Of a DNA stretch of 64,000 nucleotides, positions 18,110 to 24,931 are shown one piece after another. The stretch's first letter is position 1; every line of letters begins with the position of its first letter. The position numbers and the translations under genes are program-made. The notes below the pieces were generated by a model that had not been told where the DNA came from, searched no databases, and saw only the letters and a program-made list of their open reading frames with translations. Source of the DNA: Rhodobacteraceae bacterium M385 (GTDB taxonomy: Bacteria; Pseudomonadota; Alphaproteobacteria; Rhodobacterales; Rhodobacteraceae); the NCBI GenBank assembly GCA_025141835.1, contig CP081102.1, positions 3,596,001 through 3,660,000 on the forward strand, in the 5' to 3' direction.

Positions 18110-18619
18110 TCACCCTCCGGTCGTCCAGAGAGGTAGCGCTTGGCCGACAATCTGGACTGCGTTGATCGTGCCGAAGTACCGCCCGTCGAGGCTGTCATCG
18201 ACATGTGCATTAAGCAGGAAGACTTCCTCCGGGCCGAGAGTGACACACCCTGTCCAACTCGGAAGGGGGAGTCCGTTCCGGTCCGTCTCTGCTGCCATCG
18301 CGATGATGGTGCCATTCACTGAGACGGCAAGGCCGTCGCGACAGACCACCATGCCAGCGGTTGCCGCAACGCGTTTGAGAAGCAAGGAGTCTACGCCCAA
18401 GTAGCCACGCTCGATCATCCAATCGGACCAGTCTAAAGGCAATTGAATGGCTGCGAGATCGCCAAGCCTTGGCGCGATCGATGGGCGCAGGACATAGAGA
18501 CCGATTGGCACGCTTTCGGACTGGTTCCACACGAAAAGGGGTGTCCGGTCCAACTCTGAAGCCGTGATCAGACCGACAGAAAGACAGACCGCGATGAGGG
18601 GAGGAGTTGCGATGGTCAT
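18110..18619 (-). CDS. traF: TraF, S26-family conjugative transfer signal peptidase
   Basis: 169 residues from the ATG at 18619, which overlaps the DUF2840 stop by 4 bp. It has an N-terminal membrane anchor, the Ser motif SESVPIGLYVL and the Lys motif LLLKRVAA of S26 peptidases, and a late VDDSLDGRYFG strand. In P-type systems TraF cuts and cyclises the TrbC pilin, and trbC is present at 5.5 kb. Confidence 0.92.
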   Translation of the reverse strand: MTIATPPLIAVCLSVGLITASELDRTPLFVWNQSESVPIGLYVLRPSIAPRLGDLAAIQLPLDWSDWMIERGYLGVDSLLLKRVAATAGMVVCRDGLAVSVNGTIIAMAAETDRNGLPLPSWTGCVTLGPEEVFLLNAHVDDSLDGRYFGTINAVQIVGQALPLWTTGG

Positions 18620-19074
18620 GGCGTCACCGCGCGACGTTTGAGCCAAGCGGCATGCCGAGCCGGTGTGTAAGGCCGGGGCTCATATCCCGCGGTCAGACGG
18701 TTGTGAACGTGCTGCCAATGGTTGGGACATACATCCTCCGGCGCGATGCCGTAGCTCTCCACGATGTCGACCGCGACCAGTGCCGCCTCGACCTTCGGCC
18801 AGCCGGACAGACGCAAAAGGACGCCTGCACCTGGCGAGACATATGGAACGGTTGAACAGCGTTGGCCTGCCTTGACGGCGCGAAGAATGTCGAGCCGACT
18901 TTCTACCGTGCCGTACTCGTTCGACGACCAGCGCACGAGTGCGAAGATTGCGCCCGGCTCGAAGGCCACCCGCTTGTCCGCGCGCGTCAGAATGGTTTCC
19001 TCTGCAACGCGCCCGAAGCGGATCCAGCGCTCGACGCGCCCCTCAATCCAAGTGAGATCGACCGTTGTGCGCAT
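18616..19074 (-). CDS. DUF2840-family protein
   Basis: 152 residues starting MRTTVDLTWIEGRVERWIRF. It has the conserved pattern of this uncharacterised family, always found beside traF in alphaproteobacterial conjugative elements. Near the C-terminus is a DVCPNHWQHVHNRL segment with Cys and His residues. No catalytic motif is known. It lies in the operon between the AlpA-like regulator and traF. An accessory transfer function is inferred only from context. Confidence 0.85.
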   Translation of the reverse strand: MRTTVDLTWIEGRVERWIRFGRVAEETILTRADKRVAFEPGAIFALVRWSSNEYGTVESRLDILRAVKAGQRCSTVPYVSPGAGVLLRLSGWPKVEAALVAVDIVESYGIAPEDVCPNHWQHVHNRLTAGYEPRPYTPARHAAWLKRRAVTP

Positions 19075-19078
19075 TGTC

Positions 19079-19360
19079 TCAGCGGTCCCGACGCAGATAG
19101 GCGGGCGAGATCGCGGCATGGCGTTTGGCAGGAAGCACACAGTCCCCGGTCTCGTCAGAGGTCGAGGTTTTCTCGCCCCGGGTGACCCAAGCCTGCAAAT
19201 CATCGACCGCATAGACGACGCGCCCGCCGATCTTGGAGTAGCGAGGCCCGGTCCCATAGGTGCGGTGTTTTTCCAGTGTGCGTCCAGAGAGGCCGAGCAA
19301 GCGCGCGGCTTCCGGGGTTCTGAGGTAGCGGGGCGGTAGGCCTAAATTTGGATCGGGCAT
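19079..19360 (-). CDS. AlpA-like helix-turn-helix (MerR-type wHTH) regulator
   Basis: 93 residues from the ATG at 19360, which has GGAG 7 bp upstream. Residues 10-60 hold an excisionase/AlpA winged helix (YLRTPEAARLLGLSGRTLEK ... VVYAVDDLQAW). Such small DNA-binding proteins act as excisionases or as activators of ICE genes. The position at the head of the DUF2840-traF-relaxase operon suggests it tunes that operon. The 184 bp before it (19361-19544) hold no gene and may include its promoter. Confidence 0.85.
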   Translation of the reverse strand: MPDPNLGLPPRYLRTPEAARLLGLSGRTLEKHRTYGTGPRYSKIGGRVVYAVDDLQAWVTRGEKTSTSDETGDCVLPAKRHAAISPAYLRRDR

Positions 19361-19544
19361 TGGGCATCTCCGGTTGGTATGCGCCGCAGCGGCGCGCCGC
19401 GAACTGTCGGAGGTCATCAAAGCGAAGAATTGACCTTGAGGGGGATGACGAAGATGGCTCGGGGATTTCATCACCCCGCCGCTTGCCATTAGGCTCGAGT
19501 GGGATGGGCGAACTTGTTGGCCGTGACTTGGTTTTTCGGAGTGC

Positions 19545-20156
19545 TCAATACTGACCGGTGGTCGGGCTTTGACCGAGAAGAAGGGAGCGGTACCCGCGTT
19601 CGGTCAGATGCGTTGCGTGAGCTGCGAGGCGGGCGATTTGCGCTTTGATCGAGCTCGTTCTCCAGGGCTCTTGGTCGACCCGGGATGGCCCGAAGACATG
19701 TTGGGCAATTGTCCGATAGCTGGCCTCCACCGCCCGCGCATCCAGCAATCGGCATGCCGACAGGATGCGGGCCCGCTGCTGCCGGGTCAGTCGATCTTTC
19801 GTGGGGCTGCGTCCGAGAAGGTGCTCCCGCAAACGCCGCGCGGCGACGACGCGTGTGCTCCAATGCTCATCCAGAGGCAGCAGAATGCCTAAGACGCACC
19901 TTAGATTTTTGACATCAAGGACAAGGGATGGGCCTGATTTGATCCGGAGAACGGCGACAGTCTCATCGATACGCACAGCGTCCAAAGCAACGTTTTCGAG
20001 GTTCAGCGTTGGGACAGTTTCGCCCGGCACTTCAGCAAAATAGCAGACCGCTGCAGGCGCTACTTGCGGTAGCCAAAAAACTGGTGCGTTGGGGGCTTCT
20101 AGGTCTGGATCAACAGGGAAATCGCAACCCCCAATCTGCGGGGGACGACAAGCCAT
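19545..20156 (-). CDS. DUF2285-domain protein, downstream half of an FseA-like frameshift activator
   Basis: The frame is open from about 20159; the natural product probably joins the DUF6499 ORF by a +1 shift at 20115. After the shift it reads VDPDLEAPNAPVFWLPQV and ends with the DUF2285 helix-turn-helix variant (QRARILSACRLLDARAVEAS ... HLTERGYRSLLLG). In the Mesorhizobium element ICEMlSymR7A, the two ORFs msi172 and msi171 of this type are fused by programmed +1 frameshifting into FseA, the master activator of excision and transfer. A fused product here would be 244 residues. Independent translation from the ATG at 20156 is possible but would start with out-of-family residues. Confidence 0.85.
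   Translation of the reverse strand: MACRPPQIGGCDFPVDPDLEAPNAPVFWLPQVAPAAVCYFAEVPGETVPTLNLENVALDAVRIDETVAVLRIKSGPSLVLDVKNLRCVLGILLPLDEHWSTRVVAARRLREHLLGRSPTKDRLTRQQRARILSACRLLDARAVEASYRTIAQHVFGPSRVDQEPWRTSSIKAQIARLAAHATHLTERGYRSLLLGQSPTTGQY
20110..20121 (-). other. Putative programmed +1 ribosomal frameshift site
   Basis: On the minus strand the zero frame reads TTT CCC TGT TGA. Skipping the T after CCC (position 20115) gives TTT CCC GTT GAT CCA, which joins DUF6499 to DUF2285 in the order expected for FseA-like activators. A run of C followed by T, just before a stop codon, is a known context for +1 slippage by tRNA-Pro. A simple disabling indel or a sequencing error would look the same. 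Confidence 0.6.
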
Positions 20157-20280
20157 CAAGCATCAGGGGGTATTGCGCGCAGTATTCTGGGTTTCGGCGC
20201 AGACATTCCCAGGCCAAGCCAGAGACATCGAGCGTTTCGATGTAGCTGTAGTCGGCTTCGTTCCGCCAATCTCGGGCCAT
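20110..20280 (-). CDS. DUF6499-domain ORF, upstream half of an FseA-like frameshift activator
   Basis: 56 residues from the ATG at 20280, preceded by GGAAGG: MARDWRNEADYSYIETLDVS, then GLAWECLRRNPEYC, the signature of the DUF6499 transcriptional-regulator N-domain. The zero frame ends at TGA (20112-20110) right after WGLRFPC. The family sequence normally continues as WGLRFP plus a D-P-x-L-x-A-P stretch, which is exactly what the +1 frame supplies. The product alone would be a short N-domain. Confidence 0.82.
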   Translation of the reverse strand: MARDWRNEADYSYIETLDVSGLAWECLRRNPEYCAQYPLMLDGLSSPADWGLRFPC

Positions 20281-20344
20281 CGACCTTCCCCCGCAAGAAA
20301 TCACATCTGGGGTTGGTTTTGGAGTGCCCGACCGTCGATGCCGA

Positions 20345-20360
20345 GTGTCAGATATGACAC
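20345..20360. promoter_or_regulatory. Tra-box-like dyad upstream of the DUF6499/DUF2285 pair
   Basis: GTGTCAGATATGACAC has arms GTGTCA and TGACAC around GATA. It lies 65 bp upstream of the DUF6499 start, in the gap after the qseM-like gene. LuxR-type activators bind 18-20 bp dyads with a similar GTG...CAGA...CAC layout (for example the TraR tra box), and a LuxR-type gene lies 2.2 kb away. This is a prediction from pattern only. Confidence 0.4.
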
Positions 20361-20379
20361 CTGACAGGCACTTTTGACG

Positions 20380-20670
20380 TTAGGACGGGGTCGATCCGAC
20401 AAGGCCGAGATACCCTCTGTCCCGCAGCCAGAGAGCCCTTTTTAGGGTCTTGTCGAACAAAGCACGCGAACCTTGTGGATCGCTCTCGACGTCAAGACCC
20501 AGAACGATTTCCGCAGCTTCTTTCCAGCTGGCCTGCTCGTGATAGGCGTCCAGAAGTCGAAGAAACGTCTTCATCATTTCGCGGTCCAGTTGGTCCGCAC
20601 CCGTAAATTCAGCAATGCCATCGCGATTGATAGACAAAGCGAAGCCCTCCAATGGACCCCATAGGGGCAT
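20380..20670 (-). CDS. QseM-like DUF2285 antiactivator
   Basis: 96 residues from the ATG at 20670. The C-terminal half (FDKTLKRALWLRDRGYLGLV) has the DUF2285-type end motif seen in the activator next door. The N-terminal half contains SINRDGIAEFTGADQLDREM. In ICEMlSymR7A, QseM is a small DUF2285 protein that binds and silences both TraR and FseA, and is divergently transcribed from the regulator gene qseC. The same divergent arrangement is present here. The size and position agree; the assignment is by architecture. Confidence 0.7.
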   Translation of the reverse strand: MPLWGPLEGFALSINRDGIAEFTGADQLDREMMKTFLRLLDAYHEQASWKEAAEIVLGLDVESDPQGSRALFDKTLKRALWLRDRGYLGLVGSTPS

Positions 20671-20685
20671 CCCATGGAGACATGT

Positions 20686-20712
20686 AGAGTATACTCCGTG
20701 GTTAAATACTCT
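20686..20712. promoter_or_regulatory. Operator repeats between the qseM-like and qseC-like genes
   Basis: The 64 bp divergent gap contains a perfect palindrome GAGTATACTC (20687-20696) and, 15 bp on, another inverted half site ATACTCT (20706-20712). Read together there are three AGAGTAT-type half sites. This is the expected form for a small Xre/Cro-type protein (QseC) that represses or activates either promoter depending on occupancy. Confidence 0.5.
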
Positions 20713-20734
20713 GCAACGCGGATGAGTTCCGCGC

Positions 20735-20965
20735 ATGGACAGCAGACGTATCCTTGCAGTTAATCTGAAGAAATTTCGGGGTGAGCGCAGTTTTTCGCAA
20801 GAAGATCTGGCTCATCTCGCTGAGCTTGACCGCACATACATAAGTGCGCTCGAGCGATCGCGGTATTCCGCGAGCCTCGATGTTCTTGACAAGCTTGCGG
20901 CCGCTTTAGGGGTCAAATCAAGCGAGTTGTTAACGGGAGAGACGTCGCCGATGGAGCCGGAATAG
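20735..20965 (+). CDS. QseC-like Xre-family regulator
   Basis: 76 residues with a standard helix-turn-helix (FSQEDLAHLAELDRTYISAL, then LDVLDKLAAALGV). It is divergent from the QseM-like gene with only 64 bp between the start codons. In the Mesorhizobium system QseC forms a bistable switch that sets qseM expression. It is the only plus-strand gene in this backbone segment, in keeping with a switch role. It ends 13 bp before the next gene, which converges on it. Confidence 0.8.
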   Translation: MDSRRILAVNLKKFRGERSFSQEDLAHLAELDRTYISALERSRYSASLDVLDKLAAALGVKSSELLTGETSPMEPE

Positions 20966-20978
20966 GAACGGCCTTCGC

Positions 20979-21977
20979 TTAGAAGTAGCCGTAGTAATCT
21001 GGATCAACGAAGGTAGGTTCCGATTCAAACTTTGGTGTCTCTACCACAGCGGGCGGCGGAGGAGATTTGTGTTCCACGACGGTCGGCTGGCTTTCATACT
21101 CATTTGGCTCAGGTTTAGTTTCGATCCCGTCAAACGCTTCGAATTCAAAGTGGTCTTCTTTCATGTCGAATTGAAACGGATCGTCCTTTGTATCCATCCC
21201 TGAAGAGGGATCACTGTGTTCAAGTTCAGGCTGCAATGGGTCTGGCTTTTGCTCTGTAGGGCCAAAAGTAACCAGAACGCCATCGTTCTCTTCATCTTTG
21301 AGCGACCCTTCCGCGACAAACACGTCCTCACGGTCGGCGTCTGGTTTTGGAACGTCGATCAGTTCACCGTCCGGCAATACCCATTCCTTCCGGGGAGCCA
21401 TTTGTTCATCTGCCGACGGCAACTGGCCGGAATCTGTAGGGTCGCTTACCTCAAGTTTATGCACATATATGATCTCTGACGGGACGTAGAACGGTACGTC
21501 TTCCGGCCAAAGGTCAAGTTCAGGGCTATCTGTTACCGGGATACGGAACCAAGAAAGAGATCCGTGTCGATCTTCCGCAGCAAATAGGTCCCCGATCTCG
21601 CCAGGATGGCCAGTTTGCGCGTAAAATTCTGCAGCCAAATCGACACAAGCTTCGGTCAATAGGCTATAGTTATAGGTCTCGTTCTCCAAAGCACGCGCCT
21701 CGTTCAGCAGGTGATCATAGGTCACCTCCGGCAATGGCACCGATGCCCATACAACCGTGTCAGCAACCAACTCTGCAAGGTGATATGCGCTCTCATCCCT
21801 ATAGATTCCGTCGTCCGGCATGAATGGAAGCGTCTGCGGAAACGCAAGTTTCGTCGTCTCGTGCAGAATGTTCGCACCAATCGTGTACTGGTGCTCGCCG
21901 TCTTCATAGAACGAAATATTGGCGTGGCCGGGTAAGCTGTTGTTGTAAACGTTCAGTCGCATTTCCCAAGTTGTCAT
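20979..21977 (-). CDS. Unrecognised acidic protein with possible permuted papain-like N-domain
   Basis: 332 residues from the ATG at 21977, which overlaps the upstream stop by 4 bp. Residues 1-125 contain LPGHANISFYEDG, with a His after Gly, and YNYSLLTEACVDLAAEFYAQ, with a Cys in a helix start. That order, His before Cys, resembles permuted NlpC/P60-like (DUF4105/LRAT-type) folds. The C-terminal 150 residues are acidic and Pro-rich with PPPPAVVE, look disordered, and end in DPDYYGYF. No signal peptide is visible. Coupling to a LuxR gene two ORFs upstream suggests quorum-controlled expression. The enzyme assignment is tentative. Confidence 0.65.
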   Translation of the reverse strand: MTTWEMRLNVYNNSLPGHANISFYEDGEHQYTIGANILHETTKLAFPQTLPFMPDDGIYRDESAYHLAELVADTVVWASVPLPEVTYDHLLNEARALENETYNYSLLTEACVDLAAEFYAQTGHPGEIGDLFAAEDRHGSLSWFRIPVTDSPELDLWPEDVPFYVPSEIIYVHKLEVSDPTDSGQLPSADEQMAPRKEWVLPDGELIDVPKPDADREDVFVAEGSLKDEENDGVLVTFGPTEQKPDPLQPELEHSDPSSGMDTKDDPFQFDMKEDHFEFEAFDGIETKPEPNEYESQPTVVEHKSPPPPAVVETPKFESEPTFVDPDYYGYF

Positions 21978-22537
21978 GGTCGCTCCCCCGAAATCGAATA
22001 GAACGAAAAGCCGTCGCAGGCTGTCGTTTGGACGGTGATTGTCAGGTCGCCAAACAGGGTCTCGATGTCCCGATCAAGCGAGGCATACCCTCCCACCTCA
22101 TTGGTGAGCCAATTGGGATATGGAGGGACCATGTCCGCATCGGTCAGAGCGAAGTCGTTTGCGATGAAGGCAAAGGCCTCAAAACTCGACCCGTCGTTTG
22201 CAACTCGGTCGCGCGGGACCAACACAAGACTTTGCAGATTTCGAGACGGGTTGGAGGGTGTCGCTTCGACCTCCGTGGCGCAGGATGGGATCCAGCCATC
22301 ATGCAGGTCAGGAGCTGAAAGCGAGATTGTTGGGTTTGAAAACTCGGGCCGAATGACGTGCCCCAGTTGCGCCTGACTGTGAGCACGATGGACGACTTCC
22401 GAAAGAACGCGGGTGAGATCACGATGACGCTGATCTGTTGATTGATCTGCTCGCGACACCGATGAAAGGCCCAGAACGCTTAGTCCGACGGCCGCAGCCA
22501 GCAGGCAAACTGAGAAGGTTTTGATTGGTTTGGTCAT
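21974..22537 (-). CDS. Exported protein of unknown function in the LuxR operon
   Basis: 187 residues with a clear signal peptide (TFSVCLLAAAVGLSVLGLSS, cleavage near SRADQ). The mature part has two Cys (SCATEVEA and TACDGFSF) that could form a periplasmic disulfide. The start overlaps the luxR stop by 4 bp, and its own stop overlaps the next start by 4 bp, so all three genes form one tight operon. No family is recognised. It could be a partner or an immunity protein for the downstream papain-like candidate. Confidence 0.7.
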   Translation of the reverse strand: MTKPIKTFSVCLLAAAVGLSVLGLSSVSRADQSTDQRHRDLTRVLSEVVHRAHSQAQLGHVIRPEFSNPTISLSAPDLHDGWIPSCATEVEATPSNPSRNLQSLVLVPRDRVANDGSSFEAFAFIANDFALTDADMVPPYPNWLTNEVGGYASLDRDIETLFGDLTITVQTTACDGFSFYSISGERP

Positions 22538-23289
22538 CTGTAAATCTGCCCCTGCAAGGTCGCGCGCATGACAGCTTGGAGCGTATTTGCAACCCTCAGC
22601 CGCTCCCTCGCTTCTCTCATGTGCTTGACGATTGTGCTGCGATGCAGCCCCATTATTTCAGAAATATCATCGATGGTTTTGCCATCGCCAACCCAGGCGA
22701 GAACTTCCCGCTGGCGTTCCGTCAGCTCCTCACCGTCAGGAACTTGCGGGAGCAGCCTGGTCGAAAGATCGAACGCGCTCAAAACGCAAAACAACAGCTT
22801 TCGGTTTTCTACCCAAATCCGGTCGACTTGTTCTTGTTGTGAAATATCGTCAGCGCTTAGGCCAAACCCGGTGATCAAGCCTGAACCATAGTTGCGAAGG
22901 CTGATGGTGTATCCGTTCACCAGGCCAAGATCGAGACAGCGTTCGTGAATTGCAACCTGACGAGGAGAGAGTTTGCCTTCCGACTTCAATCGTCGCGTCA
23001 AATCCCAGCTGACTGCGCCCTGACTATTCAACGCCCATTCAGTATTTACGTCAGATTCAAATGCCGCACCGTTGACAAAGAACTCGTCGAACTCGTCGCC
23101 GTAGCTCGACTTCACAATGGTATCGTGTTGAGATTGTTGGGTGTTCGCCTGGCGTCGGCGCGACGCCGCATAGAAAATCCGCAGAAACCCCGCGTTCTCT
23201 AAGTCGACATGCAACCGATCCCAAAGCGCAGAAGCATCCTGCGTCATTAGGTAGGGTTCAAGATGGTCAATCGGCGTTGCGAAGTGCAT
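22534..23289 (-). CDS. LuxR-family quorum-sensing regulator
   Basis: 251 residues. The N-terminal 170 residues form an autoinducer-binding domain (YGDEFDEFFVNGAAFESDVN ... NYGSGLITGFGLS). The C-terminal helix-turn-helix reads ELTERQREVLAWVGDGKTID and IMGLHRSTIVKHMREARERL. No luxI synthase is present in the window, so it either uses a signal made elsewhere or is a solo. In ICEMlSymR7A a LuxR protein (TraR) drives the frameshifted activator, so this gene is the likely equivalent input. It heads a three-gene operon. Confidence 0.9.
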   Translation of the reverse strand: MHFATPIDHLEPYLMTQDASALWDRLHVDLENAGFLRIFYAASRRRQANTQQSQHDTIVKSSYGDEFDEFFVNGAAFESDVNTEWALNSQGAVSWDLTRRLKSEGKLSPRQVAIHERCLDLGLVNGYTISLRNYGSGLITGFGLSADDISQQEQVDRIWVENRKLLFCVLSAFDLSTRLLPQVPDGEELTERQREVLAWVGDGKTIDDISEIMGLHRSTIVKHMREARERLRVANTLQAVMRATLQGQIYR

Positions 23290-23293
23290 TGGA

Positions 23294-23309
23294 TAGCCTC
23301 ATAGGGCTA
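23294..23309. promoter_or_regulatory. Inverted repeat just upstream of the LuxR gene
   Basis: TAGCC-TCATAG-GGCTA is a 16 bp dyad that ends 4 bp upstream of the luxR start codon. Its position overlaps the ribosome-binding site, so binding there would repress rather than activate. Autorepression by the LuxR protein is one possibility. It could also be a small mRNA hairpin that masks translation. Confidence 0.3.
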
Positions 23310-23421
23310 CCCTTCCCATTCCTACGCTATTCTACGCTTCAGATTTTTCAATTGGTTCGTTGGTCAAGGCAGCTTTTCGGCGAAAACTAACCGCTCTCAA
23401 GGGGCTGTTTCCTATCAGTGC

Positions 23422-23454
23422 GTGCCTTGCTCCGAAGTGTTCGGGGCAAGGCAC
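23422..23454 (-). terminator. Strong hairpin after DUF736
   Basis: GTGCCTTGC (23422-23430) pairs with GCAAGGCAC (23446-23454), and inside it CCGAA pairs with TTCGG around a GTG loop, giving a nearly continuous 15 bp stem 7 bp past the DUF736 stop. There is no U tract, so it may end transcription inefficiently or protect the mRNA 3' end. It separates the DUF736 unit from the LuxR operon. Confidence 0.6.
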
Positions 23455-23461
23455 ATTGCCT

Positions 23462-23800
23462 TCAGTCGCCGTTGCGGCGGCTGCTGGGGCGCGACCAGAT
23501 GAGGCTGTAGGTCTCTTCACCGCCTTCGATGATCGTGTCGTCGAAGAGGTTGGCGTAGATCGGCGCGGTGAAGCTTGGGTCGTCGAGCTTGAGGCTCAGG
23601 TAGTCGCGGCCCTCCGTAGAGCGCTTGGACCATGCGGCACCGATTTCTGCGCGGCCAACGAAGACGCGGTGGGAAGGGGCGTTGCCATTTGCGGTGCTGT
23701 CCTCGGGGACAACGCGGACCCCTTTCGCTTGCACGCTGAGGGTTACGATTTCTCCGACGAATTCGCTGCCGGTCTTCTTGAAGGTTCCGATGGTAGCCAT
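23462..23800 (-). CDS. DUF736-family protein
   Basis: 112 residues from the ATG at 23800: MATIGTFKKTGSEFVGEIVT ... KLDDPSFTAPIYANLF. This is the DUF736 family, small beta-rich proteins typical of alphaproteobacterial plasmids and ICEs. The function is unknown. The frame is open upstream but only the part from 23800 fits the family. A strong hairpin follows the gene. Confidence 0.93.
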   Translation of the reverse strand: MATIGTFKKTGSEFVGEIVTLSVQAKGVRVVPEDSTANGNAPSHRVFVGRAEIGAAWSKRSTEGRDYLSLKLDDPSFTAPIYANLFDDTIIEGGEETYSLIWSRPSSRRNGD

Positions 23801-24373
23801 GTCAGCTCTCCTTTTGAGTTGTCCGAGCCCGCGCCTATCGCGACCTCGATGGCGATCTTCGGGACCGGGACGATCCGCCGACGCAGCCATTTGGCCCGCA
23901 GCGCCAGCGAAGGACGGCGCGCACAGACTTTCTTGTTCCGCGAGGAATGGTGGGTGTACCCGCCGGGGGAAGAAAGTCTGGGCGCCCCGTTGCGGCTTAG
24001 GCGGTCGAGGCGTCAGCCGATCCCGATCAGATCAGCCCGTTGAGAGGTCCGTTTAGGACGCGCGGCACAAGTCATGGGAGAAGTGCTGACAGGTTCTCGC
24101 TGGACCCGGCAAGGCCCCTGCAGCGCACGTCGTAGAAAGGCAGGCAATGGCGTGCATTCGGTGCAGGTGCCCGCTTCGATGGACACATAAGCTTATGACA
24201 CGCCCCGGCTCTGAGCATAAGTGGGCAGGCCTGTTGGCGCTGCAACCCGTGAGCTCCACAGTGTCGCCGTGCCATGCCTCAGGCTGAACCGCATACTTCT
24301 AGGACCGCGATCACAACGACTACCCCGCAAACTGAACAATCCGAGGGCATGATGCCAGCCAATTACCCGCCGC
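23801..24373. other. 573 bp non-coding region upstream of DUF736
   Basis: No gene is supported. An 11 bp inverted repeat, CAGACTTTCTT (23924-23934) and AAGAAAGTCTG (23970-23980), encloses 35 bp. The rest is GC-rich next to DUF736 and turns AT-richer towards the next gene. As the longest clean gap in the backbone it could hold a promoter, a second candidate oriT or a small RNA. Confidence 0.4.
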
Positions 24374-24814
24374 CTAAAGGCCCGACCGCGATTGAGGCTC
24401 AAGGGCCCTCCCCTCGAACCATCCCACAATGCGGACCCAAGCAGTTATTCCAACAAGCGCCGCTCCGATCCATGATAGGACAGTGGCAGTCGTTTCACCC
24501 GCACCGCCCAAGTCGGAAAGACCCTTCGCCGCGTGGAAACCTGCAACCCCGGCTGGCACCGCGTAAAGCAGGCCGAATAGACCACGGATCAACGTCGATC
24601 GGATGCTGACGAACACGATTTCACCCACGACCACCGTCGCGGTACCAAGAAACAACCCGGCCGCAAGTGAGACCAAAAGACCTTGCCCGGAATCATAAAG
24701 ATAGACGCCCGATGCCAATCCGATCCAAAATGGGACGGCATAGACGGCCAGGTTGAACATCGCCCAGCAGATTGAAACAAGGCCGAATACGGCAAGCAAA
24801 ACTAACATGATCAT
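24374..24814 (-). CDS. Small polytopic membrane protein
   Basis: 146 residues from the ATG at 24814, which has AAGGAG 6 bp upstream. There are four hydrophobic segments: MLVLLAVFGLVSICWAMF, AVPFWIGLASGVYLY, LLVSLAAGLFLGTATVVVGE and a pair near the C-terminus. Proteins of this type occur beside DUF2493 and DUF736 in related elements; no function is known. The promoter region carries a 12-base C tract (G on the coding strand) about 70 bp upstream. Confidence 0.8.
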   Translation of the reverse strand: MIMLVLLAVFGLVSICWAMFNLAVYAVPFWIGLASGVYLYDSGQGLLVSLAAGLFLGTATVVVGEIVFVSIRSTLIRGLFGLLYAVPAGVAGFHAAKGLSDLGGAGETTATVLSWIGAALVGITAWVRIVGWFEGRALEPQSRSGL

Positions 24815-24884
24815 GGTGTGCTCCTTTTGAAGGGACTGCGCCTCCACCACCTCCAACAGCGCAAATCCATTATAGCAGAAATCG

Positions 24885-24896
24885 CCCCCCCCCCCC
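24885..24896. repeat. Homopolymer C(12) tract
   Basis: Twelve consecutive C bases lie between the DUF2493 stop and the small membrane gene, 71-82 bp upstream of that gene's start codon on the minus strand. Tracts this long slip during replication and can vary promoter strength. The exact length may also be uncertain because of sequencing error. Confidence 0.8.
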
Positions 24897-24931
24897 GGGA
24901 GAGGCCGGGATGGGCATTAGCGGATTTCCGA

